Positions 44,540 through 54,420 of a stretch of DNA of 64,000 nt are shown piece after piece. Under the pieces are notes generated by a model, which searched no databases, had not been told where the DNA came from, and saw only the letters and a list, made by a program, of their open reading frames with translations. Every line of letters starts with the position of its first letter. Within the stretch, counting starts at the first letter, position 1. The DNA comes from Leucosporidium creatinivorum (Eukaryota; Basidiomycota; Microbotryomycetes; Leucosporidiales; Leucosporidiaceae): positions 378,990 to 442,989 of the forward strand of contig BCKL01000019.1 of the NCBI GenBank assembly GCA_001600635.1, written 5' to 3'. A program made the position numbers and the translations under genes.

Positions 44540-47224
44540 CTACTTTGATCCCTTCGCATCCGAGCTCGCGTCCTCCTCCATCGGCGTACTAGCTCCTCCC
44601 CACATCGCCTCTCCCATCGCGTAAGGTGGTAACTCGTCCTTGAGGAGGTGACCGTGAGTGTCGGCCATCTCACAGAACTTGAGGCGAGCGGCGAGCTCCT
44701 CGTTGCCGGGAGGGAGGAGAGGGACGGGGAAAAGCTTGGTGAGGGCGTAGTAGATAAAAGCGGAGGTAGAGAGTGAGATGACCCATCCTACAGTGAGAAA
44801 GGTCAGCGAGGAGCGGAGAGCACAGGAAAACGAGCAGCTCACCCGAAGAGTACATCCGAGAAGCAGGCGAGCCGACCTTGGCGGGCATGTAGGCCTCGAT
44901 GAGCCCAGGGAGGACCATCGCCTGTGGGTGAGGTGCATCAGACGCTTGCTTCGTAGCGGTAGAGAAGCGGACCACTCACAATACCCGAGATGAAGCCGAC
45001 GAAGCCGCGCCAGTTGTTGCGAATCCGCGAGTTGAAGCAGTAGATGGACGAGATGTCGCGGTCGTAGAAGGAGGGGACGTGGTAGTTGCCGCGACGAATG
45101 ACGTAGAAGTCGACGAGGATAGGACCGGTCACCGATGCCCTGTAAGGAGAGAGGACGAGTCAGTTCTCGGCGCGGATTGAAAAGCTCTGACGAAGCGTCA
45201 AGAGAGAGCTGGGAGCGAAATACTCACATGAAGAAGGTGTAGGAGCCGAGGAAAGTGAGCTGTGCATGAGGGGAGGATCGTCAGCTGCAGATCTGGAGGT
45301 TCCAGCTCCGACCATCCATCGCCGAGAAGTGGTCGAGCAGCGGCAACACCGAGAGAGGGGAGGGTAGTGTGTAAGCGGACTCACGAACTTGGCTCCCGAG
45401 GTGAAAAGCATCCAGGGAACACATGCGGGAGAGATGGCGGCGATGATGAACTGACCTCGCTTGAACGAGATCCACCTGGGGAAGAGCGAAGAGACGTCGG
45501 CAGCCTGCAGGATGTGGTGCAGGTGGTCAGTCTGGGTCTCTTAGAGCTGCTGCTGAGCCGCTCAGACGTACGAAGGGGACGGTGTTGGCGTAGGCGTTGG
45601 TCATCGTGGAAGAGAAACCAAAGCCGAGCGCGATGATGAAGCATCCGAAGCGAGTCTTGGCCGACCACTCGTTGTCGAGAATCAGGTCGAGCTGATCCCA
45701 GATCTGTAGGCAAGGAGCGCAGATGAGCACGCATTCGTGACCAGGGCAGAGGGCGAAGAACGCCTCACGTTCCACAGGGGAGTCTCGAGGTTGTACCGGA
45801 AAGTAAGGAAGGATGTTGCGAGGATACCGAGGAAGACAGAGAGCACCTGTTGGTAAGCAGATGATCAGCTGTAGCTCTTTAGAAGTCCGCTTAGGCGCCT
45901 GCCGGGCGGCTGCGCTCATCGCCGAGCAGACACCCACCTTGGTAGCGAAGAAGGCGGCTCCCTGGGGCCATCCGGCAGCCTTGGGTCGGGAGGCGTAGCG
46001 AGTGATATCCGATACGTTACTGCACTGAGGAGCAATGGACGCGACGATGGAGTTGACGCCGCTCAAGAACGCCCACGCCTTCGCTGACCAGGTTGCGAGG
46101 GTCGTTTGTTGGAAGGAGAAGCCGGGGAAGGACTCTCCGGGCTTGTGGAGGCCGAGGTAGGCGCACCATCCGAAGAGGGCGAAGTAGACGATGGGACCGA
46201 TGATGGAACGGGCGTTGAACCAGAAGGCCAGCTTGCGAGGGACGACGAAGACGAGGGGGAAGATGATGATCCAGGCGATGAAGAAGGCGAGGATGAGCTG
46301 GGCCGAAGCTCCACCGGAAGAGGCGCCCATGACGGGTAGCCAGTCGTTCCACTGCATGGGCAGGGAGTTCAGCTACGCTTCGGCGAAGCTGTGAAACGCC
46401 TCGGCAAACTCACCTTATAGCCGAAAATACACCTCAGCATGATCTTGACCATGTAGCCGACGTAAAGCGCTTCCACCGCGTACCCTGATTGTGTACAGAA
46501 GAGAAGGGAGGCGACGAGCAAAGGTCAGCTCGGCGGGAAGAGCAAAGCAAGCGCTATCGGTCGAGTCTCGGCAGCGTACAGATGACTCCGACCAGTCCAC
46601 GAAGCATGACAACCCATTTAGCACCTGGTGGGGTTGACAAGCAAAGTCAGCAGAGGGTTCACTTCGCTCATCTGCCGCGCCGAAGCTCACCTCCGACGCC
46701 GAAAGTCGCGCGAATGAGCGAGGGGAATCCGATATGGTACTTGGCGCCGGGCATGCCCATCAGAGTGATGGCTACAGCGGCGAAGAGGGCTGAAGAGGTG
46801 TGATGGTAAGCCTCAACGTTTCAGTGAGAAGAGTCGCCGAGCTCCGACTCACAACCGATGATGACGGGAGGGCAGCATTGAGTGACGGTGAGTCCAACGT
46901 TGATGAAGGAGGATCCGATCTATCGTTTGGAAAGGGAAGGGGATTGCGGGTGCTCGAGTCAGCAGGGTGAAACGGCGAAAAGGGAGGGCGACTGAGAATC
47001 GGCTCACGTTCCACTGATTGATATCGAAGCTCGGGCCCGACCAGACAGCGATGAAGTCAAGTGCAGACCAGGTGCGCTCAGCAGGAGGGGTAGGCAGCGT
47101 TTCCTGGCGGGGATGGGGGGTCAGCCAAGCAGCGACCGAGGCGGGAGCGGCGATAGCTCACCTTGTTCACCCCTTGATAGCTTCCTTCCTCCTCCTCGAT
47201 CTTGTACTTGTCTAGTGCTCCCAT
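44540..47224 (-). CDS. NCS1-family permease (uracil/allantoin/thiamine type)
   Basis: Plasma-membrane symporter of the nucleobase-cation-symport-1 family (Fur4, Dal4, Thi7 relatives). The ATG at 47224 starts MGALDKYKIEEEEGSYQG. TPPAERTWSALDFIAVWSG and PSFDINQWNIGSSFINVGLT match the family's first two helices. Further helices: AVAITLMGMPGAKYHIGFPS, ATFGVGGAKWVVMLRGLVGV, LILAFFIAWIIIFPLVFVVP, SAKAWAFLSGVNSIVASIAP, VLSVFLGILATSFL, RFGCFIIALGFGFSSTMTNA, GQFIIAAISPACVPWMLFTS, FLGSYTFFM, TGPILVDFYVIRRGNYHVPS and WVISLSTSAFIYYALTKLFP. The hydrophilic tail ends at the stop at 44540. At least a dozen exons. It faces away from the P450 gene with only 297 bp between the starts, so both may share control. 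The substrate cannot be set from sequence. Confidence 0.9.
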
Positions 47225-47521
47225 GGTGTACGTCGGTAGGCGATTGTGGAAGGTGAAGCGAGCGAGAGAGAGTGGGGAAAAGAGGAAGGAGATGAGCGAG
47301 CGAGGGGGAAGGGGATGAACGTCAAGTCGGTATCAGGTATCGGCTTCTATCGCTCTCTTCCGTCTCCCCCACACTTTCTTTCGGCTTCGGCTGGTCGTCG
47401 GAGGATGAACCAGGGCCTTGGTGAGGCTCCCCTTCCGCTCGGCCGTCTTATCTACCCGCCAGATTGATCTCGAACGACCTGTATCCCAGTCTTATCGTGC
47501 CCTCGTCGAAGCTGTACCAAG
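47225..47521. promoter_or_regulatory. short divergent promoter of permease and P450
   Basis: 297 bp separate the two start codons, so the promoters must overlap or share sites. This supports co-expression of uptake and oxidation genes. I cannot name a binding site with confidence. Confidence 0.5.
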
Positions 47522-49538
47522 ATGGACGCCTTGCAGCATCTGCACCCCTACACAGAACCAGCACTCGTCGTTTTCAGCCTTTGCCTCCTCTTCCTCGCCG
47601 CCCAATCGCTTCGCCTCGCCTTCTTCAGCCAGCCGCTGAGCAGCATCCCAGGTCCGCTCCTGGCCAAGTTCACCAACAACTGGGCTCTCTACCACCAACT
47701 CAACGGTCGCAAGTTTGCCAAGGTACACGAAGCCTTTCTCGCGCATGGCCCGGTCGTTCGCGCTGGGCCTTCCACCGTCTACATCGCCGACTACAAGCTT
47801 CTTGGTGCTGTGTACCAATCCAAACTTGACAAGGTACATCTGAGACCTCACTGCGAGCTTCTCGACTCCCACTGTCGCTCGCCGTGCTGATTCAACCTCT
47901 CATCTCTCGCACCAGATCCCAGCTTACGCCGGCTTTAAGACGAACCGAGGAGTTCACAATGCCTTCTCTTCCATGTGACCTTCCGGCCCACCTCCCGCGA
48001 TTGATCCTGCGCTGACTAGACACGGTACAGCGAGGCCAATGTCGCCTCTGGTCGTCGCCGAGGCATGCTCCCTCAATACGCTACCGCATCCCTCCTCGAA
48101 TGGCAGGAGACCTTCGACTCTCATGTACGTATTCTTGACCTGTAGCAAATCAGAGAACTCGCAGGGCTCACCCTTCTTCCTCGCAGATCGAAGAGCTTCG
48201 CACCGTGATTGAGCAGTTCGGCCCCGACACGAGCATCGACGTCCTCTCCTGCCTTGCACACGTCCTCATCGATGTCAGCGCTTCTCCTCCTGCTCATCTT
48301 TCGAGCTGTCTGCTCACCTAGCTCGCCTGCAGGTTCTCGGCGAGATCGTTCTCGACTGCAAGATCAACTCGCTCGGCGATTACGCCAAGGGCAAGAAGAA
48401 CCCCATCGTGCGCGCTATCACCCTCTGGCCCAAGCGTGGAACAATTGTGAAGTCTGCGTCACTCTCTCGCCCGTTCCCTCACTCATATCTCGCTTCTCGC
48501 TTGCGCAGATGGGAGTTCTGCCGAGGCCAGTCTGGGCGATTCTTTCGCGCATCCCTTACGCACCTTGGCAGGACCTTGTGCAGAGTGATGCAAACCTAGC
48601 TGATGTGAGTTTGATTTCTTCAGTCAATCGGCTTCTCGAGCTGAGCCCTTCCTCTCCTTCGTAGTTCGTTCACCCTCGAGTCGTCGAGGCGCGGGCCGCT
48701 CTTGAGCGTGGAGATGCCCCAGAGCGGCGCTCACTCGCTCACAGGCTCTCTGTTGCCCAAGACTCGCATACGGGCAAGCTTTGGCCGCAAAAGGACGTCA
48801 CCGCCGAGTGCATCGACCACTTCGTGAGTCGCGCCGAAGCTCGGTCGAAGCTCGAGCTGACGATTTTCGGTCTCTCCCGTAGCTCGCCGGCACCGAGACC
48901 ACCTCTACTACTCTCACCTACGCCCTCTACACCCTCTCGAAACGCCCCGACGTCATGGCCAAGCTGCAGGACGAGCTGGACGAAGCGTTACCCGACGCCG
49001 AGCTCATCGGGCTGCAAGAGGCGGGTCGTCTACCCTACCTCAACGCCGTCCTCAAGGAGACGATGAGGCTCTGCACGGCAGGTCCTGGAACGTTTGATCG
49101 CATCGCTAAGGACGGGATGGAGGTGCATGGCGTCTATTTGCCGCCCGGCACTGTCGTCGGCCTCCAATCGTACACGCTGCACCGAGATCCGATGGTGTGG
49201 GGAGAACCTCTCGGTGAGCTTTCGTCTCTTGTCTTGAGCACACCGGTTGATCAATGCTGACGTCCTTTCTTCGAGCAGTCTTCCGTCCCGAGCGATGGTT
49301 TGAGGAGACTCAGGAAATGAAGGCCTCTTTCATCCCCTTCTCGGTCGGCGGTCGAGCCTGCCCTGGTCTCAACCTCGCCTGGGTTGACATGCGCCTCCTT
49401 CTCTCCGCCATTGCAAGGCGGTTCAACGTCTCGCCAGCTCCCGAGACGACCGACGAGTCGATGGCCCCCTTCGACTTGGCCACCGTATCGCCTATGAGCG
49501 GGGAGTGCAAGCTGTTCTTTGAGCCTAGGTCTTTGTAG
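47522..49538 (+). CDS. cytochrome P450 monooxygenase
   Basis: ER-anchored heme-thiolate monooxygenase. The ATG at 47522 begins MDALQHLHPYTEPALVVFSL, a membrane anchor, followed by a proline-rich hinge (SIPGPLLAKFTNNW). The I helix holds AGTETTSTTLTYALY, the oxygen-activation motif. The K helix has LPYLNAVLKETMR (ExxR). The PERF-like segment is VFRPERWF, and the heme loop is FSVGGRACPG with the axial Cys. About ten short exons joined in phase; roughly 500 aa, normal for the superfamily. It shares a divergent promoter with the permease and is followed 282 bp later by a short-chain dehydrogenase in the same direction. That order fits hydroxylation then oxidation or reduction of an imported compound (inference). 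Family number not assigned. Confidence 0.93.
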
Positions 49539-49820
49539 TACTGCAAGAGGTTGTTGCCTATGTGACACAGCGAAGGCAGAGTCTCGGAAATTGGAGGCGA
49601 ACTTGCGCCGAGAATCATCGCCGAGAAGGCTTCTCACGACTTGGCACTGCTCTCGACGCCACTCACCACAGGCTCAATATACAGCTGCACCGTTTAGGCT
49701 CACCTTCGCCTGCAGGCGGATCAGCTTTACCCCGCTCTTTCGGCTCCAGCACCCCCGCTCGCCTCTCCAGCTCCGACGAAGCTCGTTTTCCCTCAATCCG
49801 CATCTCGATACGCAGCAGCA

Positions 49821-51018
49821 ATGGCACCGACACTACAGGGAAAGGTTGCTATCATCACTGTGCGTAGCTCTCTGGCTCTGAACTCGTCTTTACTGAGCTG
49901 ACGCGCGATAACGAATCGTGCAGGGCGCGGCCAGCGGAATTGGACTCTCTACAGCTCTGGTGAGTCCGGAGGAGCACCCAGCAGATACTCTTCAGCTCCT
50001 TGAGGCTTACAGGTGCACATCTACAGGCATTTCTCGCCGCTGGCGTAGAAGGCCTTGCTCTCGTCGATCTCTCGCTCGCCGCACTTCAAGACGCGTTCTC
50101 CTCGGCGCTCGCTACACCTGGTGGACAGCAGAGGATCCTACTACTAGCAGCAGACGTTTCCGACGAGGCTTCGGTCATTTCCTACGTCTCTCAGACGGTC
50201 GAGCGATTCGGCCGGCTGGACATTTCGGTGCAGAATGCTGGGATCGCTCAGCAGCCGATCAGTATCATGGAGCAGGATGTAGATGGGTGGGATCGGATGA
50301 TGCGCGTGAATGTACGAGGTCGTGAGTGATTCTTACAGCTTTCGGTGCCCTCTCGGCGCTCGTTGACCTCTCCTGCGTCCGCTTCGCAGCCTTCCTCGGG
50401 GTCAAGCATTCGCTCAAAGCTATCTTGGAGTCACCAAACGGCGGCAAGGGAGGCTCCATTGTCCTCACTGCTTCTCAACTCGGCTTGGATGGCGCGCCCG
50501 AACTCTCGGCATGTAAGCTCGGACTTGCGGGGCTTCGCCTTGCTTCGTTAGCTGAATTCCTTGCCTTCAATAAACCAACCAAATCCTACCTCCCTTCTCT
50601 TTCTTCCCTTCATTCGTCCTCGCTTAGATTGCTCCTCCAAGTTCGCCGTTCGAGGACTGATGCTCTCGGCGGCGGCGGAAGCTGGTCCCAAGGGCGTACG
50701 GGTGAACGCTATCTGTCCAGGACGTGAGCAATCTATCTCAAGACTCGTTCGCCACGCTTTTGGAGCCTCAGCTCTGCGCCGGATCGAGCTGACCCTTCTC
50801 CTCTCGCCTTCTTTGCTCCCTCTACAGCCGTCGTGACGCCTATGATGGAAAAGACACCGCGCGAGCAGTGGAGCACGTTTGCAGGGAAGGCAATGCTAGG
50901 ACGGCTGGGTCAGCCTGAGGAGATTGCCGGCGGCATCCTCTTCCTTGCCTCGGAGGAGAGCGCCTTTGTGACGGGCACATCCCTCAAGGTAGATGGCGGG
51001 TGGAGTCGGTTTGCCTAA
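49821..51018 (+). CDS. short-chain dehydrogenase/reductase (classical SDR)
   Basis: NAD(P)-dependent oxidoreductase of about 265 aa in six exons. The ATG at 49821 starts [13 protein letters not shown], and the next tiny exon supplies [12 protein letters not shown], the Rossmann TGxxxGIG loop. VQNAGIAQ is the NNAG-type motif. The active-site Ser lies in [15 protein letters not shown] and the Tyr/Lys pair in YCSSK, split by an intron whose junction builds the Tyr codon. [19 protein letters not shown] and [20 protein letters not shown] close the fold. All catalytic residues are kept. It ends only about 70 bp before the right inverted-repeat arm. With the P450 and permease it makes a three-gene cassette; substrate unknown. 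Confidence 0.92.
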
Positions 51019-51794
51019 TTGACGTTTGCTACACGCTTTGATGAGATTCAGCAAGCTCTACATGCCTCGTCGCCGGCGGCTTGCGGAGACACGCGAGCTT
51101 TGCGCCGACGTAAGGCTCAGCTCCTCAGGCTCGAGAGAGGGGCGCGGTTTTTTTGACAGAAGGCGACATTGATGCGTTGCAGGTCCGCCAAGCAAGAGTG
51201 ACGGAAGAATACGTGGCTGCACGCAGAGCGCGGAGCTTGCAGAGGCACGTGCAGCAGAAGGACTCAGCTCGGCGCCGATGGGGTCAGGTCGGCGCGCTCT
51301 AACCTGAGGCGCAAAGAAGCCTGTTTGGCGACCTGGAACGCTACAGCAGCACGGTAGTAAGGTTTATATCTGCTGCAGAGCAAGAAGGCAACAGGCGACG
51401 TGCAGGATGAGCGGGGCGCGAGAAGCAAGACCACCGAGAACGCCGGCGCGCCGCGTGAGTCGTCGAGCGCCTGTACGCCACTTTCGGGGTCACTTCAAGC
51501 ATTCCAGCGCCGCGCTACATCTTTGTGATAACTTCTGTCCAACTGGCGATGGTAGACGATGAACAGAACGGGCGAAATCGAAGGGGAAGACCAAAAGATG
51601 ATGCCAGGGTCAATCGCACTATTGCACCGTTGTACAGCAGTTTCACGGCAGTATGACCTGTAGCAGGGCAACGATACAGCTTTAGGGTGAGCTCTGTCCA
51701 ACAAGCAGACGTAGGCGATCAGCCACAGAGCCAGGAGAGTGCCGCCAAGTCGACGCCGAGCAGTAATCTTCTTTTCCCTCGTTCTCCCTTGTTT

Positions 51795-51940
51795 TTTTTT
51801 GGATCTAATCAGGTTCATTACGAGTAAAAAGGCTAAGCAAGTCTACCTAGAACAGGTGTGGTGATGAGGAGAAGAAAGGATGGGGAGAGAAATACTGCTA
51901 AGTACGCCCGAGAAGGACAGTGTGGGACTCCGATCGCTTT
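51795..51940. repeat. 146-bp insertion in the right arm, flanked by TTT
   Basis: The left arm reads straight through CTTGTTTCTGGTCC where this arm carries an additional block. Both edges lie in TTT, which could be a 3-bp target duplication. The block has a T-rich start and no open frame; it is not identified with any known element. It could equally be a deletion in the other arm. Confidence 0.6.
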
Positions 51941-51997
51941 CTGGTCCGATTGAGCTTGCTCTAGTAGTACGCAACTCGGAAAGGTGGAGGATAATTA

Positions 51998-52109
51998 TCC
52001 TCTGTAGCTCAGTCGGTTAGAGCCTCATGCTTATACTTTCAATTCGGAAAATCTCGTTTAACGAGCCAAATGGAACGTGATGGTCGCGAGTTCGACCCTC
52101 GCCAGAGGA
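51998..52109 (+). tRNA. trnI-UAU: tRNA-Ile(UAU), with 39-nt intron
   Basis: A full cloverleaf can be drawn. Acceptor TCCTCTG pairs with CAGAGGA; the D arm is GCTC...GAGC; anticodon stem TCATG pairs with CGTGA (one G-T pair); the loop is C-T-TAT-A-A; the T arm is GCGAG-TTCGACC-CTCGC. The intron (52036-52074) lies one base 3' of the anticodon, the standard eukaryotic place. The anticodon TAT reads AUA, a rare Ile codon in this GC-rich genome. The mature length is 73 nt. It is the only intact one of three copies in the window. Confidence 0.93.
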
Positions 52110-52375
52110 ATACCCTTTTGTAGGCAATCAGCCGGCGTCAGGATTATGTTTCGGAGCAGAGGGGGCCAACCGGCGCCTTCTTTTTGCCTTCCTGGAGTAT
52201 GTTGCTGCCGAGGTGGCTTGTTTTGCCACAGTGTTGGCGCTCTGTGTGCTCTTACTTGCCAAGAGGGATTGCGATCAAAGTAGGAGGGCCCATTGTAGGT
52301 GAGCCAGCAGCACACGGTCCAGCCTTGGACTAGGTCTCGGGATTCATGTTGCCTTGTCTGCTATGGTTTGCAACT
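52110..52375 (+). repeat. arm of second inverted repeat (tRNA downstream flank)
   Basis: This stretch, which directly follows the intact tRNA, is repeated in reverse complement at about 56175-56445. Identity is high next to the tRNA and fades towards 52375. It is poor in CpG compared with the rest of the window. Confidence 0.85.
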
Positions 52376-53395
52376 CTTCGGCCCCAAGCAGCTAGCCCCA
52401 GACACAGAGCCTGTCTTGATGGTCTTGCACTGCAAGTCACCCTCAGGGTCTGTCCCTGCACATTTTCACATCCGCCCGTCTTGGAGTCTTGGTGTCCTCA
52501 TTGCAGGGGCCCGCGGTCGTCGGGAGAGACGAGAGCTGTCTTCCTGCTTATTGGCGAGTCGAGACGAGGAGATGCGAGTCGAAGATGAAGCTCTCGAGGA
52601 GGGACGAGGTCGAGAACAGTGTATCGAGTATAAGTTGCGAAGGAATAGATGAGAGATGGGGGATGTAGCTGAGCAAGGCGGAAGGCGAGGGAGGGGGAAG
52701 GAGTGCTAAGGAAGGGAAGAGTAGATTCTACGTTCAACACCCGAGTGACCCCGCTGCAGCGCACTATAGCCCATCTGAACCGAGACTGAGGTCGATGAAC
52801 CTTGAGCAAGGGTGAGCGTTGAAGCGAGCCGGAGTTGAGGGGCGAGATTAGGACCGGGGAAGGTGAGGAGTCGAATCGGGAAGTTGGGTGAAGGTCGAGG
52901 GGGGCGAAGGTTTTGGCGACGGGGAAGGATGAGGGTTGACAGCGATGGGAGAGGGGTTGACAGCAATGGCGATGGCGATGGCGAGGATGTCGATTGAGTT
53001 GGAGGAGAGATGTGGGCAAAAGGCTTGAGACCGAAGGAGCGACTGAGGGAGGAAAATGGGGACCGAGCCAGCAGTGCCGAGTCCTTCAGACAGGGGCGGC
53101 CGACCCGCTGAGTCAGCGCGTGTACTAGAGAGATGTGGGAGAGAAAAGGCACTCAACTAGAGGACCGATGGGCGAGCGAGTGTGAGGAGAGCGAAGGATC
53201 CTTGCACTCATGGATGCAGTCCAGCCATGCGCAACTGCTGTGACAGCAGTCAGCCTGCAGGCTCATGTATACACCATTAGTCTGGCAGCTTTGAGCCAGC
53301 CTGCACATTGTCAGGAAAGCTGGGACGGCTGATGAGGTGCTGTTGGGTGTCCTGATGCGGGCGGCGGCAGTGATGCCGCAAGAGTTGAGACTCAC
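52376..53395. other. gene-poor stretch inside the second inverted repeat
   Basis: About 1 kb. A missing last exon of the hydroxylase gene would be expected at its right end, but the usual NYGKxxRxWD-type segment is not found. Long minus-strand frames (52498-53152) are low-complexity Ser/Pro/His translations without domain. Parts of it (52400-52510, 53170-53330) are CpG-poor. Confidence 0.4.
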
Positions 53396-54063
53396 CAGGC
53401 TTGCCGTAGCGGTGGTGCTGTAAGATGTTATGTCAGCGTGTGGATGAGTGGACGGCAAAGAGCTGTATGTACAAGATCATGGTCTTCAATAGTAATATCA
53501 GTTCCGAAGGGCAAAGTGCTCAGCCAGGTGTTGGTGCATGGCGCGTGCATCTGCACTCCCGAGTGACCGAGCGTCTCCACGTAGGCCAAGCAAAGATATA
53601 GGACCTGCTGCTTGCCGCAGGGGAGAGGTACAAATGCCAAAGGAAGCATTGGAATCACCACAATCTCCATAAAATATTGGGCGTGAGTCCCGAGGATTGT
53701 GTGTGCCATGGTTGAGTGCTTTAACCAGTGGTGTAGGGCATGAACCGACCACAAGAAGTCAATCTGTATAAAGGTACAATGAGAGAAACAAGGGAGAGCG
53801 AGGAGGAAAGAGGTCAGCTTCGGCTCGGCGAAGATCCCCGGCTCGGCCAGGTTCTGCGGCTCGACCTCTGCGCTCTACTGCAGCTTCTCAAGTGCTGTAA
53901 GACTCACCTCATGTGTAGCGCGGTGGTAGGCGTAGAAGACGTAGTCCATGATGATGAACCACGCCTGCCAGCGGAGGATGTAGGTCCAGGTGAACTCGCT
54001 CAGGTGTGCAGCAGTGGGGTCGTACTTAAAGGTGATGTTGTAGCCGACACGGGAGAAGTCCAT
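53396..54063 (-). pseudogene. fatty acid hydroxylase/sterol desaturase-type gene, 3' truncated
   Basis: Di-iron membrane hydroxylase superfamily, normally in the ER. From the ATG at 54063 (the frame is open to about 54135) it reads MDFSRVGYNITFKYDPTAAH and TWTYILRWQAWFIIMDYVFY, then the His motifs in order: YHRATHE; after an intron VHALHHW; ETLGHSGVQMHAP; and, across a 55-nt intron (53418-53472), EDHDLHHRYGKP. All His boxes are present, but the conserved end of the family after this point is not found before 53160. Codons such as TTA, CTA, GTA, ATT and GCA are frequent here and rare in neighbouring genes. I read it as a 3'-truncated relic or transferred gene, although a far-off last exon is not excluded. 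Confidence 0.65.
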
Positions 54064-54420
54064 GGGGACACCATCCTCTCTCTCAGCAGCCCATTTTGAT
54101 GAGTTTGCTGACTCCCCACACACCCCGGTCCCCAACTAGCCTCTTCCTGCCTTTGTGCTGGGCACACAGCGGCAACTTCTCTATTGCACCCATGACAAAG
54201 GATCAACTGCCCCTGCACTTGAGCTGGGACCACAACTTCCTCATGTACTGCTGCCTTTGAGCTTGAGAAAGTTGGGGGCCATCACACTTGCTGCAGTGGT
54301 CAGGTAGGTAACTAGAATTCGGAGCTGTTCTCTAAATGAGCAAGGAAAGACAAGGGAGAGCGCTACTGCAAGTTTTGGGGGAAGTCTGGCTCGTTGCCTC
54401 GTCGTCTCATCTCAGCTCGC

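Larger units (their letters stand above)
51085..52109 (+). repeat. right arm of the large inverted repeat
   Basis: Reverse complement of 43535-44415, ending with the intact tRNA-Ile gene. It differs by a few single bases and by an extra block of about 146 bp (about 51795-51940). The arm pair encloses 6.7 kb holding the permease, P450 and SDR genes. It would pair as a large cruciform or allow inversion by recombination. Confidence 0.9.

Noticed and set aside
43535-52109. The inverted-repeat arms as terminal repeats of a DNA transposon or of an LTR element
   Set aside because: No transposase, integrase or reverse transcriptase lies between the arms, and the arms contain a tRNA gene rather than typical termini; orientation is inverted, not direct.
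52498-53152. Minus-strand Ser/Pro/His-rich frames as a possible gene
   Set aside because: Low-complexity translation with several alternative frames open and no splice signals consistent with one protein.
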